Source of the DNA: Cinclus cinclus
Lineage: Eukaryota > Chordata > Aves > Passeriformes > Cinclidae
Direction: 5' to 3'
Length of the DNA: 64,000 nucleotides
NCBI RefSeq assembly: GCF_963662255.1
Contig: NC_085067.1
Coordinates: 8,956,148 to 9,020,147, forward strand
Shown here: in pieces, positions 26,101 to 37,300 of the stretch
Numbering within the stretch: the first letter of the stretch is position 1
How the letters are laid out: each line of letters begins with the position of its first letter
Made by a program: the position numbers and the translations under genes
The notes under the pieces: generated by a model
Seen by the model: only the letters and a program-made list of their open reading frames with translations
Database searches by the model: none
Told to the model about the DNA's origin: nothing

Positions 26101-26180
26101 TCATTTAGTCTCCCCAGCCTGCCATCTTTTACAGCCAAGAAAAACTTCTGCTAAGTGAACCAAAGCATTCATCTGAATAG
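20118..26180. other. Non-coding stretch, nothing recognised
   Basis: Six kilobases without a defensible exon. The longest open frames are 163 codons (24115-24606, plus), facing 122 codons on the minus strand, and 124 codons (25468-25842, plus). All sit in GC-richer sequence with overlapping frames on both strands. 24650-24720 carries GATTAATTAGAAAAATAATC and 25200-25400 is pyrimidine-rich, but neither could be assigned. Confidence 0.4.
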
Positions 26181-26195
26181 ATATATATATATATA
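26181..26195. repeat. Short (AT)n microsatellite
   Basis: Seven and a half AT dinucleotides between AATAG and CGTAGC. Short and uninterrupted. Confidence 0.9.
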
Positions 26196-29100
26196 CGTAG
26201 CAAGAGTCTGTGTGTATTTGTTTTTTTAAAGAGCTCATCAGAGTAGATCATAAAGCCAGAGTGAAACAGAGTGAAATGTCTGATTTGAGACAGTGTTTCT
26301 TAAACACTGGTTTGTTGCAGATTTTCTGTCTACCTACATCTAGAGTTAATTGCCTCTCCTGCTTCTGTCTGCGCACTTTGAAATATATAACAGAATGCAA
26401 GAACTGGGCCTTCCTTCTGGGGACAGGTGACAGGATGAGGACTGTCAGGATCTAACCCATCACTTCTGAGGGAGGTGAAGGGAAATGGAGGCTGGATGCT
26501 CCAAATGTAGTGTTTGATACCCACATGTGTGAATGTGTATGGACACCCCTGCTCCTCTTTGGGTCTGTATTCTCCCATCTTCTTCTTCCTGTGTCTAACG
26601 TGTCTCCCCTGGGCTGGCCTCTGTCCTTGCTGAGCTGGGAGGTGATGATTCCTGTGTGCCACAGAGGGGACATGGGTTCCTGCTCCCTCTGCAAGTGCCA
26701 AGTTGAAGCTAAATGCCCTGATCCTGGCTGGCAGCAGGGAGGGGTTTCACAGAGCTGTTCAGTCAAGATCTGCTGTTCTTTGTGTGTGGGGTGGGCTCAG
26801 GTGTGTGTGACCCAGCAGCTCCTGTGTTCAGGGCGAGTCCGGGGGGAGAAGGGCTCTGGGTACCAGCCCTGCATGGTGCTGCTGCAGTGGGGCAGCCTGG
26901 CAGCAGACAGGAGCTGTTTCCTCTCTGCTGCCTTCAGAGCTACTCCTGCTGGGCTGGATGTCACTGGGGGCTAGGCTGGGGTCCTTGGCCGGACTGGCCT
27001 CTGTGATGTTGGACCAGCTCCTTTCAGGACTGGCCTCTGTGCTCACACAAAGCAGGGCACATGAGTTTAACTGGCCTCTGCCTGGCTGATTTTTCTCCCA
27101 TTACAAGCACCTAGCAAAGTTGTTTTCCTTCCTAAACAGCCTAGGAATGTGGTTTTTTTTTCTTCATTTCTAAAATGCTGAAGGGGATTAGATCATATAG
27201 TGAAGTATTCAACTGTCAAGTGATTTACAGCAAAGATGCAGTTGAGTTATGAGAGCTGTTAAAATGCCAGTTAAAAGTACTGAATGCTTTTAAAAACTCA
27301 TATTATTTGGCTGATAGAATGTAAAGGTCTGATGGAGCTATTACCTTGCTCTGTATAAATACACATTTGGGCAGGTGTTATTTATGTACACTCTCACTGT
27401 TGTGGCTTGCAGTGACCCAAAGCCATTGCCACCAGATGCTTGTACATCAGCCTGCTCAAGCCAGGCAGTGGCCCTGTTCCTGGTGGACTATGGGATCAGA
27501 AGTCCTTGCTCTGGGGAAATTTAGCTTCATCTTGGCAGTACTGGGATAATTTGAGGGGTAGCATTGAGGCATGCTTTTGTCTGAAGGTGATGGCTTTCAG
27601 TAGTGCCCCAAAGTGATCCCTCTTTTCTGAGGGATCTTTTTCCCTCCCACTGAAGGCTTCAGTGCCTCAACTCACTGGCTTTCTAAAAGGCTTTAGCAGA
27701 AAAGCAGCAGGTCTGTTGTCCCAGAAAACATGGATGCACTTTCCTCAGCACTGATAATTCTCACATCCCAATGTTTCTTGTGATGGACATGAGCAAGCAA
27801 GCCTGAATAAACATTTTTAGTGTTTATACTTACTTTAAAAGAAACAGGCTAAATTTGTGGTCTGTGAACTCTGATAGTTGATATTTATTTTTAAAACTCA
27901 ATTTTGCACCTGCTTTTAAACATGTTTGCCCAGAAGAAACAGTAGGGAGTCAGTAAGTCTACTGCAGATTTATGGCTGAGTGTCAGACCTCCTCTCTTCC
28001 CTAGACCTTTGTAACCCAGTGGAGTCACCATGACCACCTGGTTACCTGCCACTATAACCACTGGAAACAGTCCAAGTCTGTTCCTGACAAATGAATATGG
28101 GAGACTTTGGCCAAGTGTGTGTGTGATGTCCTCTAGTGTACAGCACTCCTGGGTTTCTGTAGCTGTCTGGTCAGGATGCCCTCATACCCTACATCTGAAT
28201 TCAGGGGCTGCTGGATTGGTGAACAGCAGATGTACACCCTGGGATATCTTCCTTGCACTGACAGCCCATGGCTGGTACAGAGGAAAAACTTCACACTAGC
28301 TTCTCAAACAATGTATGAAAAATTAATTCTTCTGGCTTCCTGGACCATTGTATACCTGCAAAGGTTGCAGTGTTGTGCTGTGTAAATTTGTGGTGGTGCA
28401 CGGTAAATATTATGCTTTAATGGTCGCAGGTCTGACATTTCTGTTGAGTTATGTACCATAATGTTCCAACACCATGGGCTGAATTTGATCTTAACTACGT
28501 GGGTGCACTTTAGTGCATGCCTGAAGAAAATTGGCCACTAAACTTGCAGGTTCATGTGCGCAGTCAGTGATTGAACAATCTGGTGATGCCCCAAAAGGTA
28601 TGAAATTAATTTTCAGGTACAATAAACAATATTTCAGCCCTGACTGGCTTGACGGAAGCTTCATCTTCCAGCACTAGGTATTGAAATGGGTTGCAGGATT
28701 GCATTTAAGAAGGGATTTGTTCTGCCTGTCTCTTTAGTGCAAAGGAAGCTCATGAAGATGTGCCCAGGCAGTGGTGGTGCAGCCGAGGGCTGCTTCACCT
28801 GAGCGGTGCCTCTCTGCAGCTGGAGGTTTGGAATTGTCATTACCTATCTTACAAATTCCTCATCCTGTAGATCAAGCAGTGATTTTTTTTCCTTCCTGTT
28901 TATCTTTGTACAAGCTCGGCATGGCCCAGTCCAAATGCATTTATCATTAATGCATCAAATGCATTTATCATATGTTTTAGAAAATGGATTTCAGCAATGT
29001 TTCTCCCTCAGCAATGGAGGGGCTGTGCAGGACCCCTTTTTTTTCTGGAGAGGGACACTGGCTGGGCAGAAGTGCAAGGATGCTCAGGAGGGGTGTGCTA

Positions 29101-30719
29101 CTGCCAGTTCAGTTTTTAATTGCAGTGCAAGTGTTGCCAGTGACTGGGATTTTCTGTGCAAGAAAATATTAGAAGAGGCTGCAGCAGATATTGTCTGTTA
29201 TGGGATACATGGTCTGTGGTCAGCTGAAAGGGGAGTCCACAGCAGCAAGACCAGCAAAGACTCACTGCCAGGAGGTGCTAGACCCTTGGGACAGGATCAT
29301 CAAGAATGTACCAACAGCACCTGATCTTTTGTCTGCTCCTCTGTTAACATATTTGCACACTTCTCCACATATTACCTCAGCTTTGCCTTGGAGAGCATTT
29401 GTGAAGTCTGGAAGTGTAGTAGGAGCAAACCCACTTGATCCACATCATGGAGCAGCCTCTGGTGTTAATTGTTTGCACCGTTAGCTCTGTAGGTCCTATT
29501 CAAACCAGGCCCTAGATAAGAAGTTGGTGTCAGAGGAAGTCACCTTTCTTGCTTGGATTCAGAGGCTGGGGAATGATAATTAATGTATTACACAAATTTA
29601 GCTCTTGTTTTTACTCTCCTGTTTGTAATTGTCAAAGGTTTGAGTCCTCTGAAATAATAAGGTTAAGTGGCCCTCTCTGACCTTAGGTGAATAGGAAAAA
29701 ATGTAGTTATTGAGGGACTCGGGCCATTACACCTCAGCAGTGAGGAATCCGAGGCATTGGAAAAGACTGCTAAATTATCCTGCTTAATGCCAGATACTCC
29801 AAGGTGACTTATGGTGCTGCAAAAACATAAACATCTATAACTGTGACTGCTGCAGGCCAGGAGTGGGTTTGCCATGTGCCTGTGTTGGCAAATAGGAGTG
29901 GAGGCAGATGAGCTCCCGTGGGTGTCTTCTCGCTGGGGATGCCGGTGCTGTCTCCACAGTGGTACCCGAGCTGGTCCTGTGCACGTCCCAGGTGAGCTGA
30001 GCTCTCACCCTAAGTTTCAGAGCATGTGTTTGATGTGGAGCCTGGCCAGGCTGTAGGATGCCTTGCTGTGTGGCACGGGCTGTCATTGCTCCGGGGAAGC
30101 TCTCCAGCTCTGCCTCAGGAATCCCTGTCTCCAGGGAGGGCAGGAATGGAGGGCTCTCTGAAGCCATACCCCTTGTCATTGGGTGTTTGCTGCTCTTTTT
30201 CTCAGCAGTCTTACCCAACTGAGCAGGAGACAGATGAAGCATAACTGTCTGATGTGAAGTTTGACTAGGGCCTTGGTAACCATAATGTTCTCTTCCTAGA
30301 AGAAGAGCAAACCTGTTGCTGATTTGGCACCAGATCCAACTAAACATGGAAATGGTACTGAGAAATCATCCTTCAGCTCTGTTTAGATGTGGCCTTAGAA
30401 ACCATAGTAGGTTTGGGCTTGGATAGCCATCTTTCTGCTCCAGGTAGGGACTCAGAAGAAATGTCCTTTGTCCTTGAGTCCAGAGCCTTGGAGAAGAGCA
30501 AGCTGTCCCCACTGTTTGGCACAAACATCTGTCAGTTTGGCAACCACTGGTGCCAAAGCTGATCTCTACTAGGTGAGACCCTGGTTCAGGGTTGCCTGTT
30601 CTGTGCAATCCTCTTCATCTAAATTATCTGCAGTCACAGAAATTCCTGCTCACAGCTATGTTTGCTCAAACATTTGGAGAAAGGGGGTTCAGAGCTGGAC
30701 TGAAATAGACTTGTTGAGC
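26196..30719. other. Non-coding stretch, nothing recognised
   Basis: I see no exon, RNA gene or mobile element that I can name. Open frames reach 154-172 codons (26510-26974 and 28806-29324 plus; 29835-30347 minus) without recognisable domains. 26995-27080 has three spaced copies of ACTGGCCTCTG. 27120-27340 and 27820-27920 are AT-rich. Confidence 0.4.
28932..28971. repeat. 24-bp period short duplication
   Basis: CAAATGCATTTATCAT at 28932-28947 recurs exactly at 28956-28971, giving 1.7 copies of a 24-bp unit. The first unit also holds an inverted pair, ATGCATT (28935-28941) and AATGCAT (28949-28955), with a 7-bp loop. Confidence 0.9.
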
Positions 30720-31060
30720 AGCGCTCTGTTGTAACCACTCTCCCATGCTAAAGAAAAGCTTCTTCGACAAGCACATGGAATAAATCGGCATGGCTAGTCA
30801 GAAGCCAGATAGAGCAGAGATCCAGATTAAATAGAACAGGGTGGGATTCAAAGAAACGTAGAGCGAAGGCAGCGCGTGAGTCCAGGGCGCCTCGGCTCTG
30901 CCCTTAAACTGAACAATCATTGTTCCCAGCACGGCACCGGTGCTGTGGGGAAATGAACTCCTCCTACACAACTGGAGTCAACTCCCAAAGCCAATCAGCA
31001 ACATAGGGATCTAATTTCCCCTCTGCTGTCTAAATAAAATGCTGCTGCAGATGGAGGGCT
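30720..31060. promoter_or_regulatory. Candidate enhancer or promoter-like element
   Basis: A local CpG cluster at about 30855-30940 (ACGTAGAGCG, GCAGCGCGTG, GGGCGCCTCGG, GCACGG, ACCGG) stands out against CpG-poor surroundings. Immediately after it come a perfect palindrome of two SOX-type sites (30911-30925), the perfect 10-bp palindrome GCACCGGTGC (30934-30943), an E-box-like CAACTG at 30970-30975, and a CCAATCAG box (30991-30998) fitting the NF-Y consensus. No open frame, TATA box or exon can be tied to it. I infer an enhancer or an unannotated non-coding transcript's promoter. Confidence 0.4.
30911..30925. promoter_or_regulatory. Palindromic SOX-type double site
   Basis: GAACAATCATTGTTC is a perfect inverted repeat with a single central C. 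Each arm contains the HMG-box core ACAAT/ATTGT. SOXE proteins (SOX8/9/10) are known to bind facing pairs as dimers, usually with a spacer of a few bases. The 1-bp spacer here is tighter than usual, so dimer binding is uncertain. Confidence 0.5.
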
Positions 31061-32265
31061 CCCTACAAGCTGCTCCTGGACTGCTTCCACTTTTTTATGA
31101 AAGCTCCACTCAGACATGGTACAGTGTGCAGTAACATAACCCATTGAGTACTGTGATCCCTGGAAAAAATGTAAGGGGGAGAGAAGCTGGGAACAAGCCT
31201 TGAGATTCAGGGTTGGAGATAATGATAGAAGAGCAAAGTATTAATATTTCACAGCACAATCTGCTTTGCAGAATACAAGGGGCTTGGGGAAGGAGCAGAT
31301 GGAAGGAGCTGAGTGTGTTTCCTGAGGAGGTGGCATTGTGTCTGTTTCTTTGTTAGTTGGAGCTCTAAATACTGAAACAAAAGCACAGAAGAGGCTGAAA
31401 TTTAAATTTGATGAGTTGCTCTTTCTTTTCAGTTTGGGATTAAGATAGAGCTGTTTTGGTTCAGTCTGTGCAGGCATTTTGGTTGTGTGTGTCCTGTGTG
31501 CGCCTCTGTGCTCCTGCAAACTCTCCAGGGTTAGCACAGGCCCAGAGCTCTGCTGGGAGCTCATCCCATCACAGTTCCCAGCACTGAACCTGGCCTGCCA
31601 TTAACATTCCGAGGTGAATACAGCTCTGAAGGTGCTCTGGCAGCCACCTGCACAGGGGCCCACTCCATTCTAAACTCTGCAGAAGCTGTGCTTGTGCCCT
31701 AGGAGACATGCAGGCTGCTGGCCACGTCTCCTGGGGAATAGTTCCCTCCTTAAGTGCAGGCTTGCAGCCTTTCTGCAGGTGAAGGTGTGCAGCAGAACCA
31801 AGGGACAGCCCTGCTCCTTCAGCTTCATCATGGCTTGCAGATTTTCACACTTTCTGAGCTGAGCAGAGGTTCAGCTGGACCTTCAAGTCATATTCCTTGT
31901 GTCCAGTGAATGCAATTAGGTTGTGCATGAAGTTGTCTCTTCAAATTTTTGGTGCTCTGGTTTGGCTATCTAAGAGAAAAGACTCTATACTCTTGGGATG
32001 AGTGTACCATGGAAAAGAGCTGGAGTTACCTATTAATATGGAGAGGCTGGGAAGTGGGTGCAGAGAAGGGCTTGAACCATGCCAACTTGTTGAAAGCTTA
32101 CCCCAAACCAGCAGTATAATTCCTGAAGGATCTCATGGAGACTGGGTAAGGTCTGAGTAAGTGTGTATCATAGTTTGAGTTGTAGCTGCACATTTCAGTC
32201 CTGAATGTGAATTCCTCCCTCTTTAGCAGCCAAGTTGTTTGAACTGGAATCACCATGGTTTTTAG
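31061..32265. other. Non-coding stretch, nothing recognised
   Basis: Unique-looking sequence with a single 107-codon minus-strand open frame (31241-31564) and no recognisable product. Confidence 0.4.
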
Positions 32266-32323
32266 TAGTGGTCTTAAAAATGTTAATTAACCTTTAGTGG
32301 TCTTAAAAATGTTAATTAACCTT
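32266..32323. repeat. Perfect 29-bp tandem duplication
   Basis: TAGTGGTCTTAAAAATGTTA plus ATTAACCTT (32266-32294) is repeated without a mismatch at 32295-32323. The lack of any difference implies a recent duplication, or an assembly artefact. Confidence 0.97.
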
Positions 32324-32643
32324 CTGCAGTTACATAGAAACTCCAACAGTGGACAACTATGCAAGAGAAGGACTTCAGGGGTTTTGAAAGTCTTTCAAGA
32401 GCACACAAGGGAGATGAATATTCTGTGGCTATGGGTGCTGCCCTCGGAGCCTGACCTGGTCACTATGTGGGATAGTTCCCAACTGGATCCTCCATGGAGG
32501 TCTTTCTGGTGTCCAGCTACCAGGCAGGGAGGACTGTGTTCTTCATTGGTGAAATTATACATAAACATACACCTCTGGCTCAGCCCTGGGATTGTTCACT
32601 GTAAACATTGCATTGTCCCACAATTTACATTAATGAGGATGAT

Positions 32644-32696
32644 TTACATTTATATAGCTCCTTTCATCCCGATGGATTTCAGAGTGCCTCACAGAC
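32644..32696. repeat. Possible ancient amniote repeat remnant
   Basis: The segment TTACATTTATATAGCTCCTT, followed by TCATCC and a GGATTTCAGAGTGCCTCACA run, closely recalls a tail shared by very old amniote repeats of the L3/MIR class. As I remember it, that tail reads TTTATATAGCGCCTTTCATCC then GATCTCAAAGCGCTTTACA. Only this core is recognisable. The identification rests on memory and the element could be a different ancient family. Confidence 0.45.
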
Positions 32697-33073
32697 TAAA
32701 ATAGCCAGGGTTTTATCACAGCAATGTGAGCTGGTTGGGGTGTGAGCCATCCAGACATGACAAATGAACCTGAACATTGCTTTGTCTTGAGCAAGAGATG
32801 TTTCGGAAAAACTGGTCAAATATTTAATCCTCTGCAGACCTGGCTGGACCTTGTAACTGAGATCCAGTCTGAAAGACCAGATGTGGAGAACTTGGTGACC
32901 TTGTGCTTTACCTGTTCCTGCAGCAGGAGGACTGAGGTGACCTGGTCTTTTCCAAGTGTTTAACAGAAAGTGGGGTGACCAAGGAAAGTTCTTTTAGTGG
33001 TCCCTAGCTGTGGGGTGCAGCCCTTGCCTAGTGCTTCTCCAGACCCTTACCAGAGAGAGTCAAGGATCCACGG
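32697..33073. other. Short non-coding stretch
   Basis: No gene or repeat recognised. It separates the ancient repeat remnant from the 38-bp duplication. Confidence 0.4.
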
Positions 33074-33149
33074 GGATGAGATGAGAATGGGACTTGGCCT
33101 TTGGGGCCATAGGATGAGATGAGAATGGGACTTGGCCTTTGGGGCCATA
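33074..33149. repeat. Perfect 38-bp tandem duplication
   Basis: The 38 bases 33074-33111 (starting GGATGAGATGAGAATGGGAC, ending GGGGCCATA) are repeated exactly at 33112-33149. The unit itself starts with a smaller GATGA repetition that could have seeded slippage. Confidence 0.97.
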
Positions 33150-33704
33150 CTCTTGTGGGTGAGTTGGGGTCTCTGGAGTTTCTTTCCCACGTGCTCCTGC
33201 ACTGTAAGCATATCTTTTGGGGTTCCTGTTCACCCTTCACATTACTTTTTGCTGAACCCCACTGTGAACATGGGCTTCCTCCTCCATGCTGTTGCCAAAA
33301 AGAGTTCTAAACATTCACTTGCTTTATTTTTAGGTGTATATTTAAAATACTACCAATATTTCCAGAGAGAGTTTGTAAACGAGCACTCTATGAAAGTTAT
33401 TCTTGTGCATTAATTCATGAGGCAGCTTCAAAAATTCATGAAGTAAATAGAACTTTCTGCCAGGAGGCATCGGGGTGCCTTTGCTGCCCTCCAGAGCGGA
33501 GCAGACATTTCAGTGGAACACAGTAACTCTTAAATAGAGTCTCCTGATCTCAGTGTGCTGATTAAAGCACTAAGGCAGGCTGCAGAGGTGCTTGGTATGT
33601 CTTTAAGATGTCCTTGTTTCACCAGCCTTAACAGTGATCTTATTTCAGCAGGGATTAAGTGAGCTGCAAAAACATCCCTGGGTGGCAGAGGCAGCCTCTG
33701 TCCC
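33150..33704. other. Unique flank of the pentamer satellite
   Basis: Ordinary non-coding sequence, with 33300-33440 AT-rich. A 93-codon plus-strand open frame (33132-33413) has no recognisable product. Confidence 0.4.
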
Positions 33705-34397
33705 TTGTGCTGTTCTGAGCTGTCCTGTGCTGTTCTGAGCTGTGCTGAGCTGTCCTGTGCTGTGCTGTGCTGAGCTGTCCTATGCTGTGCTGTGCTGAGC
33801 TGTCCTGTGCTGTGCTGAGCTGTCCTGTGCTGTTCTGAGCTGTTCTGAGCTGTCCTGTGCTGTTCTGAGCTGTGCTGTGCTGAGCTGAGCTGTGCTGTGC
33901 TGTGCTGAGCTGAGCTGTCCTGTGCTGTGCTGAGCGGAGCTGTCCTGTGCTGTGCTGAGCTGAGGCTGTCCTGTGCTGTTTTGAGCTGTTCTGAGCTGTC
34001 CTGTGCTGTGCTGAGCTGTGCTGTGCTGTTCTGAGCTGTCCTCTGCTGTTCTGAGCTGTGCTGAGCTGTCCTGTGCTGTGCTGAGCTGTGCTGTGCTGTT
34101 CTGAGCTGTTCTGAGCTGTCCTGTGCTGTGCTGAGCTGTGCTGTGCTGAGCTGTCCTGTGCTGTTTTGAGCTGTCCTGTGCTGTGCTGAGCTGTGCTGTG
34201 CTGTTCTGAGCTGTTCTGAGCTGTCCTGTGCTGTGCTGAGCTGTGCTGTGCTGTTCTGAGCTGTTCTGAGCTGTCCTGTGCTGTGCTGAGCTGTCCTGTG
34301 CTGTTTTGAGCTGTCCTGTGCTGTGCTGAGCTGTGCTGTGCTGTGCTGAGCTGTCCTGTGCTGTTTTGAGCTGTCCTGTGCTGTGCTGAGCTGTCCT
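33705..34397. repeat. CTGNN pentamer satellite, about 690 bp
   Basis: About 138 head-to-tail pentamers, almost all CTGTG, CTGTC, CTGAG or CTGTT, with a few single-base variants (GCTAT, CTCTG, GAGCG). Phase is nearly unbroken. One extra base occurs near 33964 (GCTGAGGCTG). Longer units are present: a 50-bp block at 34096-34145 is identical to 34201-34250 and nearly so to 34251-34300. On the minus strand every T is followed by C, so TAA, TAG and TGA cannot occur in pure repeat. This explains the 324-codon (33530-34504) and 249-codon frames full of Ser, Thr, Ala and Gln. I treat these as non-coding. The AGCT tetranucleotide recurs in most CTGAG-CTG junctions. Confidence 0.98.
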
Positions 34398-37300
34398 GGC
34401 CCATGGAGTGGCATTGGCTCAGCTGCTGTCCTGTTCCCAGGCACGGTCCCTCTTGCTGCTGTGGCTGTAAAAGTGGGGTGAATCTGCTGGAAGCAGCACA
34501 GCACTTTGGGCTGATGCTGGGTGACCGAGGGGTGAAGTCAGCTCTGTTGGGGGATTATTTCCATCAGGCTAAAAGCAGCAGTGATTTAAATGGAGCAGAT
34601 TATGCTGGGGAGGCCAACTCGCACTGGTGCCTGCTCTGGTGTAGCTAAAGATGGGCCAGTGGGGCTGGGGCTGGTTTAAAGTGTCACTCTGCAGTCACTG
34701 AAATGGTATCACTATAAAATGAATGCAAAAAAGAGGAGAATTGCGTCTCACGCTTCCAAGATGGGTTAAACTAAACCAGAACAAGCTGGTTTTTCTCTGC
34801 AATGAGCAATATCCACATGTGGAATTATTTATAAACAAATCTGCAGAATAAATTCATATATAGAGAGTCTTCCTTCCTTCTTATCTTGTTGCAGGATCTT
34901 CCTCTAAATATTAAGCTGCATCTTCGGATGTCTGAAGTAGGGAATAGCAAAGTGCTTCAGAATAGATGAAGGACCGGACTAAGCCTCTTTTTGATCTGTG
35001 ATGAAGGAATGATGTCCATTTGTGTTGGCTCCTGCCCCAGCTTCCTGCTTCTCTTTCCATGCCAGACCTGCAGTGGGTGTGCTGCCACTCCTGCATGTGG
35101 GATGTGTTTCAGGGTGGACAAATGTTCATTGTGGTTTGCACAAAGGTTGCTTTTCTATGCTCAACTCAAGTCTTGAAAAGAGAAGGAAAAAATGCTGTCC
35201 AGACTCTCTTGGGTTTATTTTTTTCCAGGTAGCTTCTGACCTTGAATGATAATCAGTGTTTTTCCATTAACACCAGTGAGGCTCAGGCTTGTGTAAGATT
35301 TAGGGGTACTCCCTCATCCTTCTCACACTAAATGCTTTTTTTATTATCCATTAATGAGTAATCAGAAATTTCTAAAAGGACATATAGCTTCAGTCCTTTC
35401 AGAGACAGTGGGATCTGTGCAGCTTTGCAATTTGTAGACAGCTATAAATGGTAATGAAGGGCACATTAAAACCCTGCCTCCATAGCATGGCTGTAATTGC
35501 TGTTGATTTGCTGCTTGATTTGGTGGAAGAGGCTGGGCCAGAGCTCTCAGGTGAGTGCCCAGGCCCCACTGGGGCACACCTGGCACACGCTGCCATGTTT
35601 GTGTTGGTGCACTGTCCATAAACTCCCCATTAGCAGCACTCCCCTCCCTCCACACTCACCAGCTCTCGCAGTCTGGGGTGTCCAAAGGGGTATAGTTATC
35701 CCCCTTAGAAATGAGAAGGATGCAATTTCTGTCAGACTGCACAGTCAGCCTGTAAGAGAGCTAAAAAATTACTTCCTCACCTCCTAAGTCTGTCTTTATT
35801 CCTAGACTATCAGCTGTATCTCTGTAAACCTGATCATCCTTCTGAACTGTGTACCTGTGACCCAAGAGATGGATAGCCCTGATGTCTCCAGGTGGCACAC
35901 CTGGGGTTCCAGGGAGGCTTTAGGGGGCTCCTTAGACTGTGGGCAGGGCTGCCCAAGTGAGACTCAGGGTGGCATCAGGTGCTCTGTAAGGCTCAGAAGC
36001 TGTGCTCCCAAAAATGCTTTTGTGCAGCTGGGAGGAGTCAGGAGCACCTGCATTGTGTGGGAAAGTCACATGGAGTCTCACCTACAAAATGGATGTGTTT
36101 GGTTTAGAGGCTGTGTTTGAGAAGTTTGGGGATTTGTTTCCCCGTAGTGTTCTCTGGGTTTGTTAAACCTCTGTAGTTAGAGGAGCAGAAGAGCCACTGA
36201 ATTATTTGGTCCATTGAACTGATGGGCTGTGAAGATTCACTTACACTTTTAACATGCTGCAAGTTCACCAAAGGTGCACAGTCCAGTGCAGTGTTCAGGA
36301 GGGAATATTACAGATCTTTGGTTCCACAGCACCCTGGGGGAAACAGAAGGAAGGAGGAAACTGCAATACTTGTTAAGTATCAACAAAGGAATTTTATTAT
36401 TTCTTGGAGGAACCTTGTGATGGTCTCTGGACTGAGGTTCCTCCTGTTTTCCCATACCATCACCCACATATGGAGCCATATGTCCTGGCAGCTGGTTGGT
36501 AAGAATCCACCAAGCTCCTGTGCAATAAAACATTTTCTGTAGTGATTTAATGTTTAGATTATTACAGAAGCAGTGGATTACTTGGGGTGTTTTTGTGTGT
36601 GTGTTTTTGCAGGAAATATGCCAGAGTATTTTATATAATTTTTTTTCTGTTTTGGGTGACTTTTTTGTTTTGCTTCCTTAAAAGGGGGTGGAGTGCTACC
36701 TATAAGAGATTGAGAAGTGTAGCCAATAGTTTTATTATCCTCCCAGTGCTGGCCTCTTCTGTCTTTACAAATGCTCTGAAGCCACAACTCTGCATAAGAA
36801 AAATGGATTTGTCACTGAATTTTTATGCTTCATCCTCACAGAAATGTAACTGTTGTCCTGGGCTTTAGCACTGTGCCTTCAAGCTTGGATTTAATGCTGA
36901 TCATTTTACTTTTAGAGCAGGTTACATAGAAAAAGAGAGGCATGGAGCACATCCAAAAGCAAGCACCCTTGCTTTCACTCCCATTTTATTCTGGTGAGCA
37001 TACTGAATATTTATTAAGAAAATCCCACAATCCCACTGTCACAGAGAGAAAAAAAAAAAACAAACAACTCTGTATTTTAGAAAGGAACAGCTGTAAAGTG
37101 CAGCTGCTTAGCTTAATTGTATCTCTTCCAGCCCAGTGCTGGGGCAAGAGGGAGCTGAGCACCTGGAGGGAGCCCAGGAGCTGTAGCTGTGCTGGGTTAG
37201 GGTGGGCTGGTGCTCAGCAGTGGAAGGAGCACCCTGCTCTTCTGGGAGATCAGAGCGTGGCTGTGGTACCTGACCCCACTGATAACACGGATGGCTCAGT

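Noticed and set aside
33705..34397. True immunoglobulin switch region
   Set aside because: The pentamers are similar in kind, but no constant-region exon, I-exon promoter or other immunoglobulin sequence is visible within the window.
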